This document shows positions 1 to 11,500 of a stretch of DNA of 64,000 bases, in pieces. Under the pieces are notes generated by a model that did no database searches, was not told where the DNA came from, and was given only the letters and a program-made list of their open reading frames with translations. Both the position numbers and the translations under genes were made by a program. The stretch lies in the NCBI GenBank assembly GCA_009192285.1, contig WBVU01000005.1, positions 1,940,731 to 2,004,730 of the forward strand, in the 5' to 3' direction. Position 1 is the first letter of the stretch; every line of letters begins with the position of its first letter. The DNA is from Morchella semilibera. Lineage: Eukaryota; Ascomycota; Pezizomycetes; Pezizales; Morchellaceae.

Positions 1-1
1 G

Positions 2-1706
2 AATGGTCTACATTTGGATGAAGAAGGCCACTACGGGAAGATCCAGGGCATTAAGCTCGAGTCTGGAGAAATCATAAAAACAAAAAATGTAGTAATCACC
101 ACAGGAACCTTTCTCGGCGGGGAGATCCATATCGGCATGGATGTGTTCCCTTCGGGGCGCATAGGGGAGGCCGCAACCTTCGGTCTATCTACATCCCTCA
201 GGACTGCCGGTTTTAAAATGGGGCGCCTAAAGACTGGAACGCCACCTCGTCTTGACGGTCGCACCATTGACTACAAGAATCTTCTCCCACAGCATGGAGA
301 TGAACCCCCAATGCCGTTCAGTTATCTCAATGAGCGTGTGCAGATCGAAGAGCAGAATCTCTGCCACTCAACCAACACCGTACCGGCCACTCATGACATT
401 CTTCGTCGGCACCTTCATGAGTCGATTCATATTCGCGAGACAATCAAGGGGCCACGCTACTGTCCCTCTCTTGAATCTAAGATTATCCGTTTCTCCCACA
501 AGGAAAACCACATAATTTGGCTTGAACCAGAAGGTGTAAAAGACCATGTGGTATACCCCAACGGAATATCTATGACCGTTCCTGCAGCGGTTCAAGAGCG
601 CCTCCTTAAAACAATTCCGGGACTTGAATCTGTAGTCATGCTGCAGCCTGGATACGGAGTCGAATATGACTACGTTGATCCACGGCACCTCCGTGCAACA
701 CTTGAGACAAAGCCCATAAAGGGCCTATTCCTTGCTGGTCAAATTAACGGAACTACCGGTTACGAGGAAGCAGCTGCACAGGGCGTCGTCGCGGGTATCA
801 ACGCGGGTTTATCCGCTCTGGGGAAGCCACAGATGGTCATAAGTAGAAGTGACGCCTACATCGGCGTCATGATCGACGATCTAATCACAAAGGGCGTCAG
901 TGAGCCATACAGAATGTTTACATCGCGCAGCGAGTTCAGGATGTCCGCACGGGCCGATAATGCAGATGTACGGCTCACGCCTATGGGCCGTGCGCATGGC
1001 GCTGTGGGGGATAAAAGGTGGGCTCACTACCAGGATGAGACATCACAGATGGCGGATCTGCGAACAAAGCTTGAGACTACCGTTTTTGGCTCCTACGAGT
1101 GGGCCCGGCGCGGTCTCGGCGTGAATAAGGATAGTGAGAAACGAAGCGCGTTCCAACTTCTTAGACTAGCAGGTGTAGATATGGCAAAACTTGCTGAGGT
1201 CGGTGTATTGGAAAAGGGGCAGTGGTCAGAAAAAATCCTACGAAGAGTCGAAATCGAAGGTGTTTATGAGCCATATGTAACACGCCAGGCAAGCGCCGTC
1301 AAGATATTTATGAGAGACGAGGCTTTGCGTCTACCACCGGATCTAGATTATTCCCAGTGAGAACACCCCCTCCTGAACCCGACCGTTTCTTCCCTGCTGA
1401 CAACTGCACGGAATAGGGTTATTGGATTATCGACAGAAGAACGGATTCTCCTTAGTGAGGTTCGCCCAGAAAGCATTGGCCAAGCCAGGCGTATTGAAGG
1501 GGCACGCTACCCCACTCTTTCCCCACTTTGTTCCAGAACTAACGTAAATCTAGATAACCCCTACTGGCTGCATCCGCCTCCTGCAGTATGTCGAAAAGAA
1601 GAAACGCCTAGAGGCCAAAGCTCTGGTAACCGAGAGTGAGAGAGCGAGGAGAAGCACATTAGGCGTTGAAAAGCTGGAGAAAGCCTCAGATGGCGTACCT
1701 TTGTAA
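2..1706 (+). CDS. MTO1: MTO1/MnmG (GidA) family mitochondrial tRNA-modification protein, 5' partial
   Basis: Exons 2..1356, 1417..1501 and 1554..1706; the reading frame is already open at the left edge, so the N-terminal FAD-binding Rossmann part lies outside. The family, with its MSS1/TrmE partner, installs the carboxymethylaminomethyl group on U34 of mitochondrial tRNAs. Visible support: the conserved block [20 protein letters not shown] (encoded near 722-781), [12 protein letters not shown], and the C-terminal GidA helical region ([23 protein letters not shown] then [20 protein letters not shown]). Joining the exons restores this C-terminus in frame. Intron 1 is GT-AG (60 nt, branch GCTGAC). 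Intron 2 (1502..1553, 52 nt) has a GC donor with a good CTAAC branch site. The stop is TAA at 1704-1706. Family assignment is strong; mitochondrial location is inferred from the fungal orthologues because the presequence is not visible. It converges on the PUF3 gene. Confidence 0.93.
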
Positions 1707-1738
1707 AAAGAAAGAAGGAAAGTAAAAAAAGAAATAAT

Positions 1739-1797
1739 TGTATATTAACCGTTGAGTAATCTCTTTTATCTTGTAGATGGTTGGTGTTTTGTATATT
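1739..1797 (+). promoter_or_regulatory. two near-consensus Puf3-type sites in the MTO1 3' region
   Basis: TGTATATT occurs at 1739-1746 and again at 1790-1797, 33 and 84 nt after the MTO1 stop codon. The classical Puf3 element is UGUANAUA, so each copy differs only in the last base. Whether the transcript extends over both and whether a Puf protein binds is inference. Confidence 0.35.
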
Positions 1798-2262
1798 TAG
1801 ACCTGTTTCTGCCTCATTAGGGCATTTGTTCATCATTTAAAATATTCCCAGAGATACCCCTGCCCCGGTGATAGGCGGATTGATTGGAGTTTGAGGGTTG
1901 ATAAATATCTCTGTAGGAGGAAAAGGAGTGAAAGGTTTTACGGTCGGAGTTCAAAATCCTACGAGCATCGGTCTAACCATTCTCAATGTTAGCGCCTTCC
2001 GCATATGGCCACCGCCATATTACGGCTCATGGGATATCATACCGAGTGATACCCCATGCTACAAGCCCACCATCGTACCAACCGAGTGATACAGCATGAC
2101 CGGAACAACTCCTATCTCGAGGGGTCGAATCATTCCTCGGAATTAAAATATCAAACCACGCGGTCGAAGAAAACCTAGCGCACCACTTATATCGTACAAT
2201 ATCGAGTATTGGGGAGGGGGTCACGATGCTCACATTCCCGGTGGTTCTCTCCTTGGCAAAAA

Positions 2263-2299
2263 GCCACCACCACCACCACCCCCACCATCACCACCACCT
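2263..2299. repeat. CAC-rich trinucleotide tract
   Basis: Imperfect (CCA/CAC)n run of about 37 nt. It gives a poly-His open frame on the + strand that is a by-product of the repeat, not a gene. Confidence 0.75.
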
Positions 2300-3703
2300 A
2301 AACCTTTCACTAGCCACTGCATACTCAACCGTCAACATACATGCCCTCAACCGTACAAGTAACCTTCTGACCATTCTCTCTCGCGCGTACCTTATCAGCA
2401 GTCCCGCAACTGGCATTAATTAACCGGATCCCTGGGTAATATTGAATAGTATAGAGAAACCCCCCTGTCTACGCCTCTCGCTAAACCGGTGGAGAAAGAG
2501 AGGGGGAAAAAAAAAAATGGGTGACTCCTCGGGAGATTTTGATCCGTCAGGTGACGGAAGAATGGTTAGCTTCCACCATTCTGTGCAAGGGGGAGAGAAA
2601 GAAAAGGGGAGCTCTCCGCGGAAAGGAGGAGAGCTTTCTGTTGTTTTAGTCTGTAGGTATGTAGAAGTATTGCCCCCCTTGTACTATAATTGGGGGTTGA
2701 TATCTGCGCATGAGATCTCTTGGCACCAACATTAGAGGCCACTGGGTTAGGTTTACTACCAACCAATGAGTTATTTGACTTCACTCAACCAATTTCACTC
2801 GGGTTACCCGTAAAAAAAGATTAAATAGAGGGTTTTCACTGCACCAATTGGGCCTATCTGTGTAACTTGTGCTTTATGATACCCAGGGGAATTCTTATAT
2901 ACTTTTAAATCAAATAACCTTATCTCTCCGGCTTTGGCCAACACTGGCAAATAATGATAGATAAATCGCCCAAAACTATCATGAACAAAATCAAAAATAG
3001 ACACAATACGCAAAAAACTACAGGATAAAAAATCGACAAATTGGAATCATATACAGTGGCGAGACGAAAAAAAAAAATAAAACACAAGAAATAAATGAAT
3101 AATAATAGTAATGATATCGTTACGTGAAAGTGAAATGTGGTGGGTATTCAGGTGAAACATCAAACAAACAAAAAACCTTGCCTGGGGCTGTGACTTACAA
3201 AACCTCGGATATGACCCAGAAATAGAGAACATCCCGATCGTCAAGCACGACACAAGCGGATTCAACAAGGCATCTTAACTTTCTCCCAAGAAAATCACAA
3301 AGCATAAACATAAAACAATGAAAGATGCCGATATAAAGGATCAACAAACCCACAACCCCTGTGATAAGTTCTCATGCCAAACCCAAGCCGATAGCCATAA
3401 AAAAAAATAAACCCCAATTTGAAAACATCCGTAAAGCTATTTTTCCCCGCGCCCCGCGTGAATGCCGCTACATTTTAATGGTGTTTGAAAGTACAAGAAG
3501 CGAAAAGAGGGGACCTGGATAGAAGAAATGGGGAAGGGGGGGGAGGGGGTATTTTAAACACATGATTATAAATGCTTCATTTCGCATCCCAAAAGAAATA
3601 TAAAAAATATACTGAAGAAGACTGGCCTCCAAAATTCAGCCAAAAAAAATAAAAGTGAAACACCTCCATGAAACAATTCCTGACGCCAATTTGTTTCCCA
3701 CTT

Positions 3704-3727
3704 CTAGATCATACTGATATGATCTAG
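3704..3727 (-). promoter_or_regulatory. perfect 10-bp hairpin in the PUF3 3' UTR
   Basis: CTAGATCATA at 3704-3713 pairs perfectly with TATGATCTAG at 3718-3727 around a 4-nt loop. In the PUF3 transcript (- strand) the stem starts 6 nt after the stop codon at 3734-3736. It could be a stability or processing element; no U-run follows that would suggest a bacterial-type terminator. Confidence 0.6.
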
Positions 3728-3733
3728 TTAAGC

Positions 3734-5341
3734 TTACTCGGTAGCTTTTTCAACAACAGGAACTTCGCCAGCATTGCTTGTATTGGCTGACGGTACCTCG
3801 GACGATTCTGGGCTCTGAGAATCCATATTCAACGATGATGGGGTCGCAACGGCTGAACCAGGCGGGGGAGAAGCGGTCTGCGATGGTGTAGAAGAATTGT
3901 AAATCAATTTTTCAATCTGAAAATCTGTTAGTTACAGCGTTGTATAATATATGGTTGAGGGTAGAAACTAACACATACCGCATTGATTTGCTTGCCGTAT
4001 GTAAATTTCTTCAACGCCTGGAGCTGAGGCTTGATTTGTTCAACCAAGGTCTCGCGGTCTTGACCGGAAAGCAGAGTCAAAAGTTTCTCTTCACCAAACA
4101 TTAGAACTTATATTCAACCAACGGAAGTGGGGTTCACGTACGGATAACATAATTGCCGTATTGATCCCTCATCAAAATCTGAAGGGGAGAATTGCCGTCG
4201 GGTCGGGTTGCACAAACAACCTTGACAATCTCGCGCTTCTGTTCAGGTGATCCAAACGCTATGCTCTTCTCAACAACATTTGAAGCAAATTTGTGTCTGT
4301 TACGGTTTAGTCAGCTTCTTGAGGATCAAAAGGGTTCGCATATCCAAATGAACATACTTTGAAAAGTGCAATAATTGCATGGTAACTAGATTAACGATCT
4401 TGGCCCTATCCTCAGGTTTTCCATGCTCGATCACATGTTGCGTCACGTAATTGCCGTACTGATCCTGAACAAGAGCCTGGGTGCAATAATGAAGTTCCTG
4501 CAACAAAGATGCCTGGGCAGTCTCGTCGCAATGCTCAAGCATCCTCTGGATTACGCGGCAGCCGTAAGGGTGGGTGGCAAGAGTTTGGACTTGGTTGTGG
4601 AAAGCCTTGATGATAAATTGAATATGCTCAGCAGGAACCCTCTCGATAGCTTTTTGGACTACATGGTTTCCATTCTGGTCCTTGACACACTTCAAGACAT
4701 GCCCATCTAGTTCCTTGACGAGGGTTGCTTGTTGTTCGGTCAAGATATGCTCAAGAGCCTATGATCCGCGTTAGCTCAATAACTTGCAAGTATGTTCACC
4801 CAGCTTACCTTTTGAACAACACGGCAGCCGTACATCTGAAGAGATAGCGTCAAAACGTGATTCTCCATTTGCTTTGCCAAAACACTCTTTTGTAGCTGAT
4901 TTCCATGTTCGAAAAACTTCTGAATAACATAGTTTCCAAAAACATCTGTCATTAACTGTAAGGAGTTTGGCCTGATTTCGGCAAAGACAATATCCTTTTC
5001 GTCACTGTTTGCTGTTTCAAGCTTTTGTTGGATAAATCTAGATCCATGTTGGTCGCCACTGAACTCAACAACGTGGCCGTAGATGTCCTGCATATGTCAG
5101 TAAAAGGCTTGGAATAACCTATCGACTTAGTTTTTACCTTGAGCTCATAACGCTTGTTGGATTTCGAATTCGAACGAAATTCCTCGAGTAGTGCACTTCT
5201 GAGACTTCCAATATCATCATGTCTTCGAGCAGCCGGATGAGTAGGTGCAGCCAAAGGGCTAATAGGTGAACCGCCTGGATAAGTGGGCATTTGCATCCGT
5301 AAACTGCCATAGGTGTAATCATATGGTCCAGACATAGGGAA

Positions 5342-5422
<81 letters not shown>

Positions 5423-7197
5423 CTGCTGCTGTTGCTGCTGCTGAGTGCGATAAAGCTGATCACGCATAATAGTCTGACTTTGGTTCAAATGGGGATTCTG
5501 TTGCTGCTGCTGCTGGGTGACTAATAATCGTTGCCGTAGTTTCTCGTGGTTCAATCCCAATTGTACTGAGGGTGGTGTGCGCGCGGTAGCACCACGAGAA
5601 GCGGAGCGGAAATCCCCTTGCTGTGGGGGGGTGGTCCCATTTGGATAGTATGGGCTGGGCAAACTTCTTCTCTGGAAGTCAACATTTTGATCCCCCGGAG
5701 ACATCGCACCGACTCTTTCATAAGGTCTAGGCCGAAACTCGCTATAGCCTTCAGTATATCCATCCCCATTGTATTGATCGCTATTAAACCCTTCCTGCCC
5801 ACGGTAGGTCCCCTCCTCTGTAGCCCAGGGAGATGGGTTTGGGGCTGCGGCATGGGAATTCTGACGCTGTTGTGGGTACTGATAGTCGGCAAACGAAGGC
5901 TGTGAAGGGTAGTTCAAGTTCCCTGGATTGTTTTGAGGTGGGTTAAGGAACGGCAGATGACGCCCCCCCGGAAATTGTTCATTCTCATCATCGACTGAAA
6001 CCTGACGAAAGCGTGCAAGCATCTCCGCTTGGCGAGTATCTCGAGTCAAGTCAGTATATCTACCCTGCGCACCAACCGGATAATTGCCAACATTAGGATG
6101 ATTAGGGCCATGCAAAGTCGGGTGAGAAGTTGGGACATGAGTGTAGGCTCCGTACCCGGCAACCTCTTGCGGTGTCTGGTTGGGGTTATATGTGGGCGGT
6201 GTTGAATTTGCCCGTTGCTGGGGCGGAAGGCTCTCACTTCGACTAACGGACGATACACTGGTGCCTAGAATCTCGGCACCGGTATTAACACCACGCGGAT
6301 TTGATACTACCCGCCCTCGGTTTGTGTGGTTGGGGTCCTCATCCTCGATAGGGCCAAGAACAGAGCCAAGATGTCTCCTGTCACCAAAAACCTTGTCCCA
6401 TTTCCAGGCCACGCCCTCGGCCCCCATTTTGGAAATCAAGAGTCTCACCAAAGCTGACCGTCGGGGTAGAGTCCAAGTAAGATTTACTACTTGGAGATTG
6501 ACTCATAGATGGCCCTTGTCCAACAGCTGTTTGACGGGGGATAGAATAGTACGGCGATGAGGTACGTGGGACTTCTGAGCTAGTCTGGGGCGATTCATAT
6601 TGTTGGCTACGAAGGCGAGCGGGCGAACGAGAATGATCTTGGTTGATGGGTACATTTGAAAGAGCTGGTGATGTAGACTCGCCAGCCCACCCTACTGCAG
6701 TGGGCTTTGAATTACCCCACGGCTCATGCTCGCCAGACCCTGCTAAAAGCGACGAAGAACCTTGTTTACCCTCTAAAGAACCTATTTTTTAATGGAAAAC
6801 GAGATTATCAATAACGAAAGCTCCCAATTCTGCCCGATAAACCGTTTAGGACTAAATTAGAGGGGGGGGGGGGGCAGATAAGCTCACCTCTCCTTTCGTT
6901 GTTGCTGGTGGTGGCTACAAAACCACTGCCGATAGTCGTACTACCAATAGGAGTACCCCAAATGCCCCAGGCTGCACCACTTGCTCCAAGACTCTGGCCT
7001 GAATTCTGTGAAGAGTTCTCGTCAAGCGTCCCAGGCGATCTTCCAAAATCCCCAAATCGAGTGTTTCGCACCTGCAGTACCACAGATCATTAGTTCTACA
7101 GCTTACACAACTACAGCCAGCATCATTAAATCACAAGGGCACGTACGCTATTTGATGGTACTGCTCGTGCAGTAGCTGCAGTTTGATGGTCCGTCAT
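3734..7197 (-). CDS. PUF3: Puf3-type Pumilio-homology RNA-binding protein
   Basis: Exons read from the start: 7197..7147, 7071..6888, 6781..about 6460, about 6420..5138, 5087..4809, 4758..4358, 4296..4142, 4088..3979, 3916..3734. The first ATG gives [17 protein letters not shown] and then [10 protein letters not shown]. The C-terminal third is a full Pumilio domain of eight repeats. Their RNA-contact motifs in order are SRFIQ, NYVIQ, CRVVQ, NHVVQ, CRVIQ, NYVTQ, SNVVE, NYVIQ, the Puf3/Pumilio pattern expected to read UGUANAUA. The N-terminal half is disordered: Pro/Ser/Asn/Gln rich with a glutamine tract of about 33 residues at 5343-5443. Such proteins recruit the CCR4-NOT deadenylase to 3' UTRs. 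The join between exons 3 and 4 (6390-6470) is uncertain: the frames differ, needing either a weak-donor intron such as GTCAGC...AAG or an indel. The second intron carries a 13-G run (6862-6874). All other splice joins keep frame. Confidence 0.9.
5343..5443 (-). repeat. CAACAG hexanucleotide repeat encoding poly-Gln
   Basis: On the coding strand CAA and CAG mostly alternate, changing to pure CAG at the 5' end of the tract. It encodes about 33 glutamines N-terminal to the Pumilio domain; a shorter Gln run lies near 5501-5518. Mixed codons usually slow repeat slippage. Confidence 0.9.
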
Positions 7198-8497
7198 ATT
7201 TTCTGCCGGAGATTGTGTGTGTATGTACGGAATTGACTATGTAGATGCCGAGTGAATTTCGAAATAGCGATGGGCAACAGATTATATATCCAGGAACGCA
7301 AGAAATACGACTTTTAGTTTCTGTACAAGAGGGGTTTTGAGATTTACAGATCGTAGGACGTTGTGTTGGATGTTGCAACAGCTGTTGAATTGACGCGGGG
7401 AGCTAGAAAGTCAGCCCTACGAAGCTTTCCGAAAAGAGCAGGTTCGATAGAACGATTGGAAGATGTTGGTTGAGCTTGTTGAAGGTTCGGCCGGTAACGG
7501 TAACGGGAGAAGGACCTGGAGCTGTAGTAGTCGTTTGCTAACGGGTAATCAGGAGAAAAAGAAAGAAATTAATAGAAAAAAAAAAGATGTACAATCGAAT
7601 ATAGAAGGGTGCCGGAGCGGAGAAGGAAGGAAGGAAGTGAGGTAGACGGGGCGGCGGAAAGGTTGTGAACGTCAGTCAGATTTTGGAAGACGTTGTAGGA
7701 GGTATTGACCGATTTATTATCTTCAAAAATGGAAGAGAGAAGGAAGGGAAGGAGCGAGCGCAAGCCAGGCCTTAGAAAGCGTGGTATCCTGCCCTCCGCT
7801 TGGATTGATTAGCAACAGCAAGTTGTAGTCATGCGGCGGCGGAGGGGCTGATGCAAGGGGATGACGATGGCCGCCGGGAGCAGAGCGAGAAGGTTTGAAG
7901 GTTTGATTGACTCTGTAGGGATGTGGGATGACGAAGATGGGGGGGGGGGGGATGGAAGAAGGTGGATGGAGATGGAGATGAGAAGCAGTGAGGGATTGTG
8001 CCGGATTGAGAGCTGTAGTAGACTGAGAATAAGAGGAATAGGGTAGAACGGAGAAAAGAGGACGATGTTATTCGGAACAGAAATGTCGCGAGCAACAGTT
8101 TTTTTTCTCTATTTTATTTTTTGTGTGTTTTTTTTTTTCTACGTCCCTTGAACGAAAACCCTTGAAGCCCCTCTGTGTGGGTTGCACTCGGTGTTGGTTT
8201 CAGAGTCAAGTATGTAAGGCTGCTCGCTGCTGTTGCTGCCGTCGGTGGTGGTCTGCCTGGACTTGCACTCTATCATACCCTCATGTCTTCTCTATCCTTA
8301 TTCCTCTACTCTAGGCACTTGCTTTTCTTACAGGCACAATCTCTAACTGTCATTCCTGGGCTTATGCCTGTAGTTGTTGATTCTTGGAATGCCCTCTCTG
8401 TTTGATGTTGCTCCGTTCGCTCACTTGTCGTTACATGCAATGTCTCTTGTTTCTGGTTGTCTCGCACACTTACTTAAGGCGGTCGCGTCCCGTCCGT

Positions 8498-8523
8498 GCT
8501 GCTGCTGCTGCTGCTGCTGCTGC
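8498..8523. repeat. (GCT)8 microsatellite
   Basis: Uninterrupted GCT trinucleotides. The + strand frame through it reads poly-Cys, which argues against coding. Confidence 0.85.
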
Positions 8524-11500
8524 CACTACGTTCTGACCCCCGACTTGACACCAAGAGAGCGACCGACGGGAAAGAAAGTTTGCGGGACTTTTTGTAAAGC
8601 GGAAGGGCCCACGCACGAAAAGAGGGAGAGGGCGGTGGGAAAAAGGAAAGGTAGATCTATTAGTCTTCCAATTGCTGGGCGCTACAGTCGTGAGTAAGAA
8701 GAGTGCGGGGGGGGGTTAGTAGGTGTGGTACCAGGTAGGTAAGGTAAGGTAGCTGTGCACTGGGCACAGCTACGATGTATGTGTATGTACGGTTGTGTTA
8801 GGCGGTGCTGGGATGCTGATGAGATGGGGATGGATGGGGCGAAGCGAGAGTCTAGTCTGGGCTGGCTTGCTAAAATTCTTGACTTGATGTCTGGGGTTCG
8901 TGAAGTGAAAAAGACGTATAACCTCAGGTCCTCCAATTGACTCGGAAAAAAAAAAAAAAACCTGGGGTTTTTTTTGTACCTACAATCGTGACCTGTTCGT
9001 GGACGCTACTACTAAAGTTACCCACATGCACCCAAAGCAGTGCGTCTTGACTGCAATATCGATAATTTTTGTCCAGTAGCCTCATAAGGCGGGAAGATGC
9101 ACCCACTCTAATCTGATTGATATTGAGCATTTCAAAACAGCCGACAGCATAGAGCACCTAGATAGAGTTGTGTTCTCTATGTAGTAGTAGTTCAATTTTC
9201 ATGTGTATTAATCTTGGCCATAGACAGCAACAGCAACATTCTCAGCCACTACCAATGATCAACCAAATGTACAGGCATGTAGGTACATGTATCTTCTTAA
9301 TTCTAGCGTTAAGTACATGTATCCAAACCTACCAAAAAAAAATACATGTCAAGTATGTAATTCAATCAATCAACAACCCTGCAGTAATTCATCAACCACA
9401 CCCCATAAGCATACCTACATGTACTCAATGTATCACCCGCAGATCTCAATGAGTACATACATCTATATACTCTTGTATCTTGTCTCGTCGTTTGCCAGCT
9501 ACAAAACGAGGAACCTGAGAGGAGAAAAACTCTGATTTATTATCGCAGGATTTTAACTACCAGGCGGCTGATGAAGGGTTATGCGCTGTGCCTTCGCTAC
9601 GTGTCAAGTGGTGTGGAGGTATGACTCCCCGCCCCTCCAACACTACTCAGAGTCAATGAGAGCAGAATCTTTCTCAACATCCCTCAATCAATTGCATGCC
9701 TCTGCCGTTGCATGACGCTTTACCCTTCCCGTACCCATTTTCAACCAAAACAGCGGGGAGGAAACAAGTGGAGAAAGGAAACAAATGTTTACTTAGCACT
9801 CATGCCATGTCTCTCTCCAGGGAGCTGAAAGTGGTGGAGATAAACCTTACATGATGCCAGTACTGAGAAACCTGTTCTATGGGAAACGAATCCTCGATGT
9901 CCTGTGATAAACTGGAGGGGAGGAGTGGAGGGGGAGGCCTGTTTCTGCTGTCAATCATTTATCTAGAATACCCTTCGTTTCATCACTATCATCCACTGGT
10001 ACGTGCAGTGCGCGCAAGCCATGAGGATGAAGGAAGGTAGGCAGGCATGTAGAAGTAAGTACAGGATGTGTATCAATTCTGGAGGAGATCGGGGTGCGAC
10101 GGTACGGCTGAAGATCTAAGGCTCCAAGAAACGATGTGGCCCCACCTTCCCGCTTCCTAAACCCCTGGTGGTCGAACAGAAGCTGTCCGATTGAGCGGAC
10201 GGTTCCGCAGTGGACGTCACACCAGCCGAGATAACCTTTTCGTTGGAGAGGTCTGTGCGCGGGAATAGTAACCGGCATGTAAAACGCTTTAGGCGCAAGG
10301 AATTTTAGTTACAAAAATTATCATTTCCTGCCCTAGTATGTGCGCTGATGGGTGCGCAGCACCTACAAGCAGATGATACCTACTAGGTACGATCTACTCT
10401 AACTCTAGAGATGTACCCTTAAAGACACATAATGCACGCTGTGGGGTTACAAGAGTGAATCTAAAGCGGTGTATCACTTAACCAGCTTCGACAGCTCCAT
10501 CAAATTCTAGGAACCCGAAGAAACGGGCACTGGGAAGGGCTATCTCCGCAATGGTAGGTACATATACTCTGGAGAAAGAACTAGTTGATGAATCAATTTT
10601 CGGACCTGACATGCGAGAGAGATTTTGTTTCTTTACCTGCCGACGTTGTACTGTAGGTACTCATCGTAGTTGACAGGGAAACGGGAAAAATAATATGCAA
10701 TGATATGCCGTCCATTTAAAACACCACCGAGTCAGCTGTGATTCTGAGATGTAACGGTAATTAAGAGTGTGACCCGGTATTTTATGAGCCCTATGTATGT
10801 AAACTACACATTCCTTATGCGCGCAGCAGTAGAGCCTCAAAAATGAGCCTGGAAACAAGATATGATCATCACTTCCTAGCCTCATTTATGCATGTAGCTA
10901 GCTACATACCTACTTATGGTAGTCCTTAGGAAAGACTAGTGCATTAGTGCGTTGAAAACCGCAGTAATAAACTACATGTAAGTAGTACGAATTACGGTTT
11001 TTCCAGATGATCGCAAATAAGTGGTTTGGGATGAGGTTTATGTCATGTATGTTAGATAGATGTACTGTAGCACTCATGGTTAGAAACCCCAGTTATATCA
11101 GGTAGGACCAAAATCTCAATCAACCCCAGCCCCTGAGAACTCTCTACTAGAAGCCCACCTTCAATTATGGCGTTTGTGATGCCAGCTATTATATCAGATA
11201 TACTCCGTTCATCAATATTCTGACCGTATGCTCAATCCTAGAGATGTGTATGTGATCCCGCATCGATTTCCCTTGCATATATGTAAAAGATGATCCTCGA
11301 TCTTCCACATCTGCCTTTGGACCATCTAACCAATGCCAGGTCATTCAGTTTGGGCTTGAAATTTACTCTAGCCGTATCCTTAAAGGAAGAAAACCATTGG
11401 ATCGAGCATGATGTGGGGGCTATGATGTGAGTGACAGGCTGTGAACGAAAAATGAAATGAAACAAAGGATACCAATTATGCTCGTATTTATCGAAACCAC

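Larger units (their letters stand above)
1707..3733. other. intergenic, convergent 3' ends of MTO1 and PUF3
   Basis: No coding region recognised in about 2 kb. It holds two TGTATATT words just after MTO1, a CAC-rich microsatellite at 2263-2299, a G-rich run near 3535-3548 and a perfect hairpin at 3704-3727 beside the PUF3 stop. The short open frames here have no domain signature and are low-complexity or AT-rich. Confidence 0.6.

Noticed and set aside
2226-2423. Open frame on + strand with a poly-His stretch
   Set aside because: Created by the CAC repeat; no domain, no conserved context.
5134-5463. Ser/Asn-repeat frame overlapping the PUF3 glutamine tract
   Set aside because: Alternative-frame reading of the CAACAG repeat inside a real exon.
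8374-8697. 107-codon + strand frame with poly-Cys
   Set aside because: The Cys run is the GCT microsatellite read in one frame; flanking residues match nothing.
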